Of a stretch of 39,929 bases of DNA, positions 28,162 to 36,731 are shown one piece after another (position 1 is the stretch's first letter; each line of letters begins with the position of its first letter). The stretch covers positions 1-39,929 of the forward strand of contig NZ_JAEUPY010000290.1 in NCBI RefSeq assembly GCF_016790065.1, written 5' to 3'. Made by a program: the position numbers and the translations under genes. The notes beneath the pieces were generated by a model that saw only the letters and a list, made by a program, of their open reading frames with translations, made no database searches and was not told the origin of the DNA. This stretch comes from Steroidobacter sp. GTDB lineage: Bacteria > Pseudomonadota > Gammaproteobacteria > Steroidobacterales > Steroidobacteraceae.

Positions 28162-28163
28162 GT
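28135..28163 (+). promoter_or_regulatory. hipBA promoter
   Basis: TTGCAA (28135-28140, 4/6 match to -35), a 17-base spacer, TATAGT (28158-28163, 5/6 match to -10). The transcript should start about 28170-28171, on the ATG of hipB, i.e. a leaderless mRNA. The boxes lie inside the right half of the dyad. Confidence 0.6.
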
Positions 28164-28170
28164 GTCTGGT

Positions 28171-28440
28171 ATGGATACTGTTCTGCTACAGAGCCCGTCG
28201 CAGCTCTCCGTGCATCTGAAATCTCTGCGTAAATCGCGCAATCTGACTCAGGCCGAGATGGCCAAGCGCCTGCAGATTACACAGGAACGCTACTCCCAGA
28301 TCGAGCGCAATCCGGAGCTGATCGCCACCGGCCGACTGCTGGAAATTTTCGCCGTGCTCGGCGTGGATGTTCTACTCAAAATACGCACGGCGCCGGGAGC
28401 CTCTACGTCTTCGCCGACCCACCAAGGTGAGGACTGGTGA
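28171..28440 (+). CDS. hipB: HipB-like XRE-family antitoxin
   Basis: An 89-residue helix-turn-helix protein from the ATG at 28171. A GTG at 28162 is also in frame but lies inside the predicted -10 box. The XRE-type HTH covers about residues 13-60, with recognition region LTQAEMAKRLQITQERYSQI and the conserved ERNP turn. The C-terminus after residue 70 is short and polar. It should bind the dyad at 28086-28161 to repress its own operon and neutralise the HipA kinase. The stop TGA overlaps the GTG start of hipA by three bases (GTGA), so the two are co-translated. No ribosome-binding site precedes the ATG, in keeping with leaderless start. Confidence 0.9.
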   Translation: MDTVLLQSPSQLSVHLKSLRKSRNLTQAEMAKRLQITQERYSQIERNPELIATGRLLEIFAVLGVDVLLKIRTAPGASTSSPTHQGEDW

Positions 28441-29801
28441 GCACACTTGGCGTGTGGATGAACGGCCGCTACGTCGGCGCCTGGGAACAGGTGCGCGGTG
28501 GACGGGACCGTTTCAGCTATGACGCAGCATGGCGATCCGATCCGCACAGCCGCGCTCTATCGCTATCGTTGCCGATGACCTCGGACGCTGCGATCACCAG
28601 TGCAGCGGTGGGCAACTATTTCGACAACCTGCTACCGGACAGTCAGGGCATCCGGGATCGAATCCAGGCGCGTTTCAACGCGCGCTCCGCCAATACGTTC
28701 GATCTGCTCGAGGCCATCGGTCGCGATTGCGTCGGCGCCGTACAGCTACTACCGGAAGGCGAAGCTCCGAATGGCTGGGACAAGATCAATGTTCAGCGCC
28801 TGCAGCCCAAGCAGATTGAAACTATTTTGCAAGCGGTGCCGACTGCGTCAGCGCCGCTGTTGAATAGCACCGGTACGGCCGATGATTTCCGCATTTCACT
28901 CGCCGGTGCGCAGGAGAAGACCGCACTGACCAAGATCGGCCGTCATTGGTACAAGCCATTGGGCTCGACACCGACGACTCACATTCTAAAGCTGCCGCTG
29001 GGACTGGTCGGCAACCGCCGACTCGATCTTTCGCATTCCGTCGACAATGAGTGGCTGTGCGCCGCGTTGTTGGCAGAGCTGGGATTACCCGTGGCGAACA
29101 CGGACATCGGCCGCTTCGGCGAGCAACGTGTGCTGGTCGTGGAGCGTTTCGATCGTCGCTGGCAGAACGTCGGTGACGGCAATCCGTACGCAGCCAACTT
29201 CAAACCGCGTAGAAATACCTGGATCGCGCGGCTGCCTCAGGAAGATTTCTGCCAGGTCACCGGACGCCCGCACACTGCGAAGTACGAGAGCGAAGGCGGC
29301 CCATCGATACGCGACATCCTGAATGAGTTGGCACGCGCCGAACATCCAGCTTTGGATCAGCGTCGCTTCCTGCTCGCCCAGTTGGCATTCTGGATACTTG
29401 CAGCGACCGACGGACACGCCAAGAATTTTTCCGTCTATCACAGTCGCGGCGGCGGCTTCAGCTCGACGCCGCTGTACGATGTCTTGTCGACCTGGCCTGT
29501 GGTTGGTAAGCGCGCCAATCAGCTCGATATTCGCGAGTTACGACTCGCGATGGCCATTCGCGGCAAGAGTGCTCACTACAAAATCGCCGAGATCCAGCCC
29601 AGGCACTTCCTGGCGCTTACGCAGCTATATCCGGACGCGGAAGCCTGGCCGGCGATGATCGAATTGGCGGGTCGCGTCGAGGAGGCGCTCGAGGCCGTAG
29701 AGAAACGGCTACCGAAAGGCTTCGCGGAGTCAGTGTGGGCCCCGCTATCCAAGGGGGCCCTCGCTCAAGCGAAATCGTTTCTTGCTGTCGCGAACAAGTA
29801 A
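28437..29801 (+). CDS. hipA: HipA-family serine/threonine kinase toxin
   Basis: A 454-residue toxin kinase. In E. coli, HipA phosphorylates glutamyl-tRNA synthetase and causes growth arrest and persistence. GTG start at 28437, coupled to hipB. N-terminal couple_hipA domain about 1-120 (VWMNGRYVGAW ... VGNYFDNLLPDSQGIRDRI). The glycine/serine loop RISLAGAQEKTALT contains Ser154, equivalent to the autophosphorylated Ser150. The catalytic loop is ATDGHAKNFSVY (Asp325, Asn330), and the metal-binding Asp348 is in LYDVLST. All catalytic residues are present, so the toxin is probably active and needs its antitoxin. Length is close to E. coli HipA (440). The gene ends 18 bases before the convergent glmS stop. 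Confidence 0.95.
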   Translation: MSTLGVWMNGRYVGAWEQVRGGRDRFSYDAAWRSDPHSRALSLSLPMTSDAAITSAAVGNYFDNLLPDSQGIRDRIQARFNARSANTFDLLEAIGRDCVGAVQLLPEGEAPNGWDKINVQRLQPKQIETILQAVPTASAPLLNSTGTADDFRISLAGAQEKTALTKIGRHWYKPLGSTPTTHILKLPLGLVGNRRLDLSHSVDNEWLCAALLAELGLPVANTDIGRFGEQRVLVVERFDRRWQNVGDGNPYAANFKPRRNTWIARLPQEDFCQVTGRPHTAKYESEGGPSIRDILNELARAEHPALDQRRFLLAQLAFWILAATDGHAKNFSVYHSRGGGFSSTPLYDVLSTWPVVGKRANQLDIRELRLAMAIRGKSAHYKIAEIQPRHFLALTQLYPDAEAWPAMIELAGRVEEALEAVEKRLPKGFAESVWAPLSKGALAQAKSFLAVANK

Positions 29802-29819
29802 ACGCTCGCCGCTGCGTTG

Positions 29820-31655
29820 CTATTCCACCGTCACCGACTTGGCCAAGTTGCGCGGCTGGTCCACATCCGTGCCTTTGAGAATGGCGCAGTGATAGGCCAG
29901 CAGCTGTAACGGCACCGTGTAGACCGCAGACGCCTGGAAGTGGCTGACGTGTTTGGGCATGGTGATGACGGTGACGCCTTCGGAGGACTGGATACCCGAG
30001 TCCGGATCGGCGAATACATACAACTCGCCGCCGCGAGCGCGCACTTCCTGCAGGTTGGATTTCAACTTTTCCAACAGGTCGTTGTTGGGCGCGACCGCGA
30101 TCACGGGCATATCGGCATCGACCAACGCGAGCGGGCCGTGCTTCAACTCACCGGCCGGATACGCTTCGGCGTGAATGTATGAAATCTCTTTGAGCTTCAG
30201 CGCGCCTTCCATTGCGATGGGATACATCTGGCCGCGGCCGAGGAACAAAGCGTGATGTTTGTCGGCGAACCGCTCGGCGAGCTTCTTGATGACTGCGTCG
30301 AGATGCAGGGTCTTTTCGATCAGGCCCGGGATTTCGATCAAACGCTGCACCAGGCCGCGCTCGCGCTCCGGATCGGTGCCATTGAACTTGGCCAGCGCGA
30401 TGACCAGCATGCCCAGAGCGCACAGCTGAGTGGTGAAGGCCTTGGTCGAAGCGACGCCGATTTCCGGACCGGCACGCGTCAGCAGCACCAGCTCGGACTC
30501 GCGCACCAGCGAGCTTTCCGGCACGTTGCAAATGGACAGGGTCGAGAGATAACCCGACTGCTTGGCCATGCGCAGCGCCGCCAGCGTGTCGGCCGTTTCG
30601 CCCGATTGTGAGATCGTGACGAACAAGGTGTTCTTGGGTACGACCGGATTGCGATAACGATATTCGCTCGCGATCTCCACCCAGCAAGGCAGGCGTGCGA
30701 TCTGTTCGATGTAGTACTTGGCAACGGCACCGGCGTGATAGCTGGTGCCGCACGCGACGATCTGCACAGCTTCGCAGCGACGGAACACTTCCGTAGCGAG
30801 CGGGCCGAACGCAGCTTCGAGCAACTTGCCGCCGGCGACGCGTTCTTCCAGCGTCTGCGCGATGGCGCGAGGCTGCTCGTGAATTTCCTTGAGCATGTAA
30901 TGCGCGTACTCGCCCTTCTCGGCCGCGTCGGCGGACAACGAGCTTTCGCGCACTTCGCGCTGCACGTTGTTTCCTTCGTGATTGAGAATGCGCACGCTGG
31001 TGCGACGAATCTCGGCGACATCGCCTTCGTCGAGGAAGATGAACTTGCGAGTCACCGGCAACAGCGCCGCGACGTCCGAGGCGACGAAGTGTTCACCGTT
31101 GCCGACGCCGATGACGACGGGGCAGCCGGCACGCGCCAGAATCATGCTGTCTGGGGCATCTTCGGAAACCACAGCCAGCGCATAAGCGCCTTCCAACTCA
31201 GCAACCGTGGCACGCACGGCCCGGAAAATGTCGCCGAGCTTTTGTTTGTGGAAATGGATGCGATGGGCGATGACTTCGGTATCGGTTTCCGAAGTGAACT
31301 GGTAACCGAGCTTGGTCAGCTCCTCACGCAGCTCTTCGTGATTCTCGATGATGCCGTTGTGGACGATGGCGATGCCATCTCGCGAAATGTGCGGGTGAGC
31401 GTTGCGCTCGGACGGCACGCCATGGGTGGCCCAACGGGTGTGGGCGATACCCAGGTGACCTTCCAACGGGCTCTCGTTGAGCGCGTCCTGCAGCTTACGA
31501 ACTTTGCCGACAGCGCGCAGCCGACTCAGGTGTCCGGTGCCATTCAGAATGGCGACACCGGCCGAGTCGTAACCCCGATATTCCAGGCGCCGCAGGCCTT
31601 CGATCAGGATGGGAACGATGTTGCGATCAGCAATCGCGCCGACGATTCCGCACAT
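29820..31655 (-). CDS. glmS: Glutamine-fructose-6-phosphate aminotransferase (isomerizing)
   Basis: 611 residues from the ATG at 31655 ([20 protein letters not shown]). This start is certain because Cys2 becomes the N-terminal nucleophile; the frame open 46 codons upstream cannot be right. It makes glucosamine 6-phosphate from fructose 6-phosphate and glutamine for peptidoglycan and LPS. The N-terminal glutaminase domain (1 to about 240) has HTRWATHG and the EN(H)EELREEL stretch. Two SIS domains follow, with [19 protein letters not shown] and [14 protein letters not shown], and the C-terminal tail ends [11 protein letters not shown]. It lies 160 bases downstream of glmU on the same strand. 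An AT-rich segment (about 31680-31700) directly upstream may hold its own promoter. No glmS ribozyme-like fold is seen, as expected in proteobacteria. Confidence 0.98.
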   Translation of the reverse strand: MCGIVGAIADRNIVPILIEGLRRLEYRGYDSAGVAILNGTGHLSRLRAVGKVRKLQDALNESPLEGHLGIAHTRWATHGVPSERNAHPHISRDGIAIVHNGIIENHEELREELTKLGYQFTSETDTEVIAHRIHFHKQKLGDIFRAVRATVAELEGAYALAVVSEDAPDSMILARAGCPVVIGVGNGEHFVASDVAALLPVTRKFIFLDEGDVAEIRRTSVRILNHEGNNVQREVRESSLSADAAEKGEYAHYMLKEIHEQPRAIAQTLEERVAGGKLLEAAFGPLATEVFRRCEAVQIVACGTSYHAGAVAKYYIEQIARLPCWVEIASEYRYRNPVVPKNTLFVTISQSGETADTLAALRMAKQSGYLSTLSICNVPESSLVRESELVLLTRAGPEIGVASTKAFTTQLCALGMLVIALAKFNGTDPERERGLVQRLIEIPGLIEKTLHLDAVIKKLAERFADKHHALFLGRGQMYPIAMEGALKLKEISYIHAEAYPAGELKHGPLALVDADMPVIAVAPNNDLLEKLKSNLQEVRARGGELYVFADPDSGIQSSEGVTVITMPKHVSHFQASAVYTVPLQLLAYHCAILKGTDVDQPRNLAKSVTVE

Positions 31656-31781
31656 GGGAGATAAGGGTCCGTTTGGCCGCAGGTTATAAAAATAGAGTGT
31701 AGCCGACCGGGGTTCCCTGGGGCTGAGGAAAGTCTCACAGGTCGGCAAGCCCGCGAGAAGCGCCCTTAAGACCGTTGGCAT

Positions 31782-31805
31782 CCGCCCGGACACGGCTCCG
31801 GGCGG
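31782..31805 (-). terminator. GC-rich stem between glmU and glmS
   Basis: CCGCCCGGA (31782-31790), loop CACGGC, TCCGGGCGG (31797-31805): a perfect 9-bp stem starting 10 bases after the glmU stop. No T-run follows on the minus strand, so it may reduce rather than end readthrough to glmS, or stabilise the glmU 3' end. Confidence 0.45.
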
Positions 31806-31815
31806 GCCGGCAGGT

Positions 31816-33186
31816 CTATTCCTTGGGCTGTTTCTGCGGCCGTTTCCAGCCGTCGATGGTGACCTGCTTGGCCCGGGCCAGGGTCAGCTTGCCCTCGGGG
31901 GCGTCCTTGGTGATGGTCGAGCCGGCGCCGGTATTGGCGTTCGGTCCGATTTTCAGGGGGGCGATCAGCATCGAGCCGGAGCCGACGAAGGCGCCGTCGC
32001 CGATTTCGGTCCGGTATTTGTTGACGCCGTCATAGTTCACGGTGACGGTGCCGGCCCCGACGTTGACTTTACTACCGACGGTGGCATCGCCCAGGTAGGT
32101 CAGGTGGTTGGCTTTGCTGCCGGCGCCGATCTCACTCTTTTTCACCTCGACGAAGTTGCCGATGTGCACGTCTTCATGGAGCACGCTTTCCGGACGCAGC
32201 CGGGCGAACGGACCGATCACGTTGCGCGGACCGACCACGGCGCGGTCGATGACGCAGTTCGGATGGATTTCGGTATCCGCGGCGATCTTGCAGTCTTTCA
32301 AATAACAATTCGGGCCGATGCGTACCCGGTCGCCGAGTTCGACGTCGCCCACCAGCACCGCGTTCACATCGATGAAAACATCGCGACCCACCGTCACCTT
32401 GCCGCGAATATCGATGCGAGCCGGGTCGGCCAGCGTCACGCCGTTGATCATCAATTCACGCGCGCGATCGGAGCGCAGCGAGCCTTCCAGCTGCGCCAGC
32501 TGCACTTTGTCGTTGACGCCGAGCACTTCCATTTCGGTCGGCGCGATCACCGCATTCACCTTGAAGCCGGCGCGTACCGCCATGACGATGATGTCGGTCA
32601 GGTAGTACTCGCCCTGCGCATTGTCGTTCTTCAGATCGGACAGCCACTTGCGCAGCGCCGCCGCGGGCACGGCCATGAGACCGGTGTTGATCTCACCGAT
32701 GGCGCGCTCCTTGGTGTTGGCATCCTTCTGCTCGACGATGCGCACCACGTTGCCGGCGTTGTCACGAATGATGCGGCCGTAGCCGGTCGGGTCGGCGAGC
32801 ACCACCGACAGCACCGACATGGCCTTGGCGCCACACTGGCCCAGCAATGTTTGCAAGGTCGGCTGGCGCACCAGCGGCACGTCGCCATACAAAATCAGCA
32901 CGTCATGATCGTCGGGAATCGCCGGCATGGCCTGCGCCACGGCGTGCCCGGTACCGAGCTGCTCGGCCTGTAACACCCAGTTCACCGACTCAGCGGCCAG
33001 CGCCTTCTGGACCTGTTCGCCGCCGTGCCCATACACGATATGAATGGCCGCCGCCTGTAACTGCTTCGCGGTATCCAACACATGCGACAGGATGGGTCGG
33101 CCGGCCAAAGGCTGCAGCACCTTGGGCAGGTCGGATTTCATACGTTTGCCCTGGCCGGCGGCCAGGATGACGATGGACAAGGGCAT
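31816..33186 (-). CDS. glmU: Bifunctional GlmU: glucosamine-1-phosphate acetyltransferase / GlcNAc-1-phosphate uridylyltransferase
   Basis: 456 residues from the ATG at 33186 ([20 protein letters not shown]), the usual GlmU start. The longer frame to 33360 overlaps the next gene and is spurious. The enzyme acetylates GlcN-1-P and adds UMP to give UDP-GlcNAc. The N-terminal uridylyltransferase has [20 protein letters not shown] (here GKRM in place of the commoner GTRM) and [11 protein letters not shown]. The C-terminal left-handed beta-helix of hexapeptide repeats (about 250-430) contains [32 protein letters not shown] and [20 protein letters not shown], with the acetyl-transfer residues. Length equals E. 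coli GlmU (456). glmS follows. Confidence 0.98.
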   Translation of the reverse strand: MPLSIVILAAGQGKRMKSDLPKVLQPLAGRPILSHVLDTAKQLQAAAIHIVYGHGGEQVQKALAAESVNWVLQAEQLGTGHAVAQAMPAIPDDHDVLILYGDVPLVRQPTLQTLLGQCGAKAMSVLSVVLADPTGYGRIIRDNAGNVVRIVEQKDANTKERAIGEINTGLMAVPAAALRKWLSDLKNDNAQGEYYLTDIIVMAVRAGFKVNAVIAPTEMEVLGVNDKVQLAQLEGSLRSDRARELMINGVTLADPARIDIRGKVTVGRDVFIDVNAVLVGDVELGDRVRIGPNCYLKDCKIAADTEIHPNCVIDRAVVGPRNVIGPFARLRPESVLHEDVHIGNFVEVKKSEIGAGSKANHLTYLGDATVGSKVNVGAGTVTVNYDGVNKYRTEIGDGAFVGSGSMLIAPLKIGPNANTGAGSTITKDAPEGKLTLARAKQVTIDGWKRPQKQPKE

Positions 33187-33319
33187 GGCGGTGGGAATGG
33201 TTGCCGGCCGAAAGCGGCCTGGATGGGGCCGCATTATCGGGACATGCGCGAGCCGCCGCCAGCGCACTAGTTCTCTAGTCGTAACGCCTAACTCGGGCCT
33301 GCTTCGCAGTCGGACCGAG

Positions 33320-36300
33320 TCAATGGCCCGGCGGGCGCTCGTCGGCGAACCAGGGGGCATCCGGGCGCCGCGGCGTCGGCCACAACTCCTCCAGCGAGCC
33401 GGCGTCGTAGAGCCGGCCGTTTTTCATCACCAGGGTCGGATTCCGGGTACGACGAATGTCGTCCCTCGGGTCGGCCTCGAGCACCACCAGGTCGGCAAAC
33501 TTCCCCGGTTCGAGACTGCCAAACTCAGCCACCCGCCCGATGGCCTGCGCGCCTCCCAAGGTACCGGCACGCAGCGCTTCCATGGGCGTCATCCCGCCCT
33601 GCACATGCGCCTCCAGCTCCCAATGAAAACCCGCCCCCTGGATCTCGCCATGCGAGCCGATGGCAGTCACGCCGCCGGCCCGCTGGATGCGCGCCACGTC
33701 ACCGCCGATGCGTGGATAGAGCAGGGTCGACGGCTCGATCCACTCGCGTGACAGTGCTTGTTGACCGGCGATGTAGTCGGGCCGGAGGCGTCGATATTTC
33801 TGATCCATGAACGGCCGGTCGCGAATCACGAAATTGTCCTGCGCGCCCGGACCGCCGTTCTTGATCTGCAGCGTCGCGTCGTAACTCGTGCCACTGCGCG
33901 CCACCAATTGGATGACGTCGTTATAAAGCGGCGTCGGCAACGCGTGCTCGTTGCCCGCGTAGCCATCCATGATTTGAGTCAAATCCAACTTCAACGACAG
34001 CGAGCCTTCGGTGGTCGGCATCATGCCGAGATCGGACGCGGCCTGGATCAGCCACTGCCGCCGCTCACGATTGCCGATCAGATATTGCTTCACGTTACGT
34101 GTTCGATAGTGATCGCGATAACGCGTCAGCAAAGCGCGCGCCTCGTCGACGGAAGCAAGCCGATTGAATGAAAACATCGCCGTGCCCGTGCTCGGCACTC
34201 GCGAGCCCACCAGAACTCCAGCATCGCCCAGGTCCTGATAGGCAAACATGTCGATGCTGAGCGTGGATGGATCGAATGCAGTGGTGACGCCATACGCCAA
34301 GCGCGCTCGCAATCCCCAGCTCTCCATCGCAATCACGTCGCGACGAATATCGGCCACATGATCGTGGACATCGATGAAGCCTGGGAGGATGGTCTTGCCC
34401 GTGACATCACGCACTACCGTACCCGCAGGAAGCTTGAGCGATCCACGCGAGCCGACAGCTGCAATCCGTCCGTCGCGAATCAACACATCGCCGTCTTCGA
34501 TCACTTCCGAGTCTCGCATCGTGATAACGCGAGCACCGCGCAGTACCAGGCCGCCGCGAGGATCGTCGCGAGGCACTTCGACGACTGCCGGGAACGAAGC
34601 GACTCCGCGCTTCGGCACATCGGCAGTCCAGCTCGGGCTGGTTGCAAAGTTGAGCTTGATGTCGGCGAGCGAGCGCCGATAAAACGTCGAGCCCACCGAC
34701 CAAGTCACGGTCTTACCGGCGTCGGCCCATTCGATGAAGTCCGCGCCGACAGCGGTGATGCGTCGATGCTCGCGACCAGGATTGAGCAGATCGACGACTT
34801 GGCCAGGCTCTGGTGCAGCGAGCACATGCGCCTGCTGAGCAATGATCGCCAGCACCCACTTGCCGTCCGGACTCAGCCGGCTGTCATCCACTTGTGCCAA
34901 CGATTCGGCGAAGTACCAGTTCGGCCCCTGCACGTTGACAGCGGGTTTGATCTCGCCGCTGGTGAGGTCAACGCTGCTCAAGCCCGCAGCCTGACGCACG
35001 TAAACCAGATTCGGATTCGCGGCGAAATGCGGTTTGCCGCCGAACGTTCCGCTAGCGATGACTTTCACTGCGCCACCATCGACGGGCAGTGCGACCAGCG
35101 TCGCTTCTCGAACGTGTTGACCGAACTCCATCGAGCTGTGCAACCGCGCTTGGTTGTCCGAACGAACCACGAGGACGGACTTGTCGTCGGGCGTGAAGAT
35201 GGGATGTGAGTAGTAGCCAGCAACATCACTAATCGGCTTGGGCTCGCCGCCGGTCGCAGGAACGACCCACACTTGCCCGGCTTGTTTTGCAGTCCAGGTG
35301 ATGAAAGTCAGTTGTTTGCCATCGTGCGACCAGCTCGGATGAAACTCAGGCGTCTGACCCGACGTGAGCCGCCGCGGCTTGGCGCCACTTTTGAGCGACA
35401 TCACATACAAATGACCGAGCGAAGAAAACGCCACGTGCTTGCCGTCCGGCGACTGCTCGGGCGATTGAATGAGCCGCGCGCGTACCGGACCGGTTTCCTG
35501 TTTGATGGCAACTCGTGTCTGGGGACCAAGTTGCACGTCGACGGTGGCTTGGAACGGAATCGCCGTGCTGGCGCTGCCATCGATGGGCAGCTTCTCCAGC
35601 TTGCCATTGCGACTTACGATCACCGCGCGACCGTCGCGAGTGAAGGCGTAGCGCGGCACGAGATCTTGCCAACTCTGCGCATGAATCTGATCGTGCTCGA
35701 TAGGAAACGCGAGCCAGCGATCTTCATTGGTTTCCAAGTTGCGCAGGCGCAGACCGGTCTGACCTTCGTAGCGAGTGGCATACGCCAGCAGCTGACCGTC
35801 AGGTGAAAGTGCGGGACGGAAATACGCACCAGGAGCACGACCCCGTGCCATTGCTGGCGGCAACAAAGTTTTCTCCGTGCCGCTGTCTAACTCACGACGC
35901 ACGATGGACCAATCATCCACCTTGTGGTCGTTCGATGTGCCATCGCGGCGTGCGAAATAAAGATACTTTCCATCCGACGATGCGACTGCGCCAAGCGAAC
36001 TCTTGCCACTGTCGCGCGGCTGGCCGGGTGATTTGATCGGCACGATCAGTGTCTCGGTGCCATCCAGATCGTAGCGCCACAGTTGATAGCTGTCGGCGCT
36101 CCATAGAAAACGACTCACGTAGATTGCTTTGCCGTCCGCACTCCACGCCGGCGAGACCAGCACGCTGTTGTCGCCACCCAAACTGATTTGTTTGAGCTCG
36201 GAGCCATCGGGCCGCATCACCCAGACGTTCTCGGCACCGGAGCGATCGCTGACGAAGGCAAGCCACGCACCGTCGGGCGAGTAGGTCGGCTGTGTGTCGA

Positions 36301-36628
36301 ATGCCATGCCGCGTGTGATCGCGGTCGCTTGCCCACCTGCGGCATCGAGCGTGTAGATGTCGCCAAGCATGTCGAAGACCAGCCGTTTGCTGTCGGGCGC
36401 GATATCCACCGACAACCACGTGCCTTCATCCGTGTCGAACTTGATTTGCCGCGTCGCTCGCAGCGGCAACGTTTGCCCGGCTGGTTGTCGCGGGCGATTC
36501 AAATTGGAGGCGAAGCCTGCTTCAGAAGCCATGCCCTGAGCGAGCATGGGGAACAGCATTTCATCTTCATGCGCGCCCGCTACGGAGTTGAGCAGCGCCA
36601 GGCCGATGCCGAGGACAGCACCCTTCAT
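33320..36628 (-). CDS. Exported beta-propeller/amidohydrolase fusion
   Basis: 1102 residues. A signal peptide (about 1-19, ending VAGA) is followed by a long TolB/PD40-type propeller region (about 60-620) with repeated SPDG motifs (YSPDGAWLAFVSDRS, LSPDGQLLAYATRYE, QSPDGKHVAFSSLGH, LSPDGKWVLAII). A C-terminal amidohydrolase domain runs from about 695: HxH metal ligands at His755/His757 in LPGFIDVHDHVAD, later candidates Glu874, His894 (NEHALP) and His993 (GSHGEI), and the closing GKFADLVVLEADP. The propeller probably gates or binds substrates at the active site, as in TolB- or prolyl-oligopeptidase-like enzymes. An AGAGGGG ribosome-binding site supports the start. It follows the TonB-dependent receptor gene by 103 bases on the same strand. 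Substrate unknown; periplasmic. Confidence 0.9.
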   Translation of the reverse strand: MKGAVLGIGLALLNSVAGAHEDEMLFPMLAQGMASEAGFASNLNRPRQPAGQTLPLRATRQIKFDTDEGTWLSVDIAPDSKRLVFDMLGDIYTLDAAGGQATAITRGMAFDTQPTYSPDGAWLAFVSDRSGAENVWVMRPDGSELKQISLGGDNSVLVSPAWSADGKAIYVSRFLWSADSYQLWRYDLDGTETLIVPIKSPGQPRDSGKSSLGAVASSDGKYLYFARRDGTSNDHKVDDWSIVRRELDSGTEKTLLPPAMARGRAPGAYFRPALSPDGQLLAYATRYEGQTGLRLRNLETNEDRWLAFPIEHDQIHAQSWQDLVPRYAFTRDGRAVIVSRNGKLEKLPIDGSASTAIPFQATVDVQLGPQTRVAIKQETGPVRARLIQSPEQSPDGKHVAFSSLGHLYVMSLKSGAKPRRLTSGQTPEFHPSWSHDGKQLTFITWTAKQAGQVWVVPATGGEPKPISDVAGYYSHPIFTPDDKSVLVVRSDNQARLHSSMEFGQHVREATLVALPVDGGAVKVIASGTFGGKPHFAANPNLVYVRQAAGLSSVDLTSGEIKPAVNVQGPNWYFAESLAQVDDSRLSPDGKWVLAIIAQQAHVLAAPEPGQVVDLLNPGREHRRITAVGADFIEWADAGKTVTWSVGSTFYRRSLADIKLNFATSPSWTADVPKRGVASFPAVVEVPRDDPRGGLVLRGARVITMRDSEVIEDGDVLIRDGRIAAVGSRGSLKLPAGTVVRDVTGKTILPGFIDVHDHVADIRRDVIAMESWGLRARLAYGVTTAFDPSTLSIDMFAYQDLGDAGVLVGSRVPSTGTAMFSFNRLASVDEARALLTRYRDHYRTRNVKQYLIGNRERRQWLIQAASDLGMMPTTEGSLSLKLDLTQIMDGYAGNEHALPTPLYNDVIQLVARSGTSYDATLQIKNGGPGAQDNFVIRDRPFMDQKYRRLRPDYIAGQQALSREWIEPSTLLYPRIGGDVARIQRAGGVTAIGSHGEIQGAGFHWELEAHVQGGMTPMEALRAGTLGGAQAIGRVAEFGSLEPGKFADLVVLEADPRDDIRRTRNPTLVMKNGRLYDAGSLEELWPTPRRPDAPWFADERPPGH

Positions 36629-36693
36629 TAGGCCCCTCTTTGGTGTCGGGAAGGTTCGAGCCGTATTGTGGTCGCGCTCGCGCCAGGAGAGAA

Positions 36694-36720
36694 GCGGCCG
36701 CCGCCGAAGCCAGCGGCCGC
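36694..36720 (-). terminator. GC-rich hairpin after the second TonB receptor gene
   Basis: Two copies of the self-complementary GCGGCCGC (36713-36720 and 36694-36701) face each other across an 11-base loop with an inner GC-TTCG-GC. On the minus strand a pyrimidine tract TTCTCTCCT follows. It lies 11 bases past the receptor stop, so it is a likely (partial) terminator before the fusion-protein gene. Confidence 0.55.
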
Positions 36721-36731
36721 GAGCGCCTTTA

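Noticed and set aside
31656-31793. 46-codon N-terminal extension of glmS
   Set aside because: GlmS must begin Met-Cys so that Cys2 can act as nucleophile.
33187-33360. 58-codon extension of glmU
   Set aside because: Overlaps the end of the next gene and is not family-like; the [13 protein letters not shown] start is typical.
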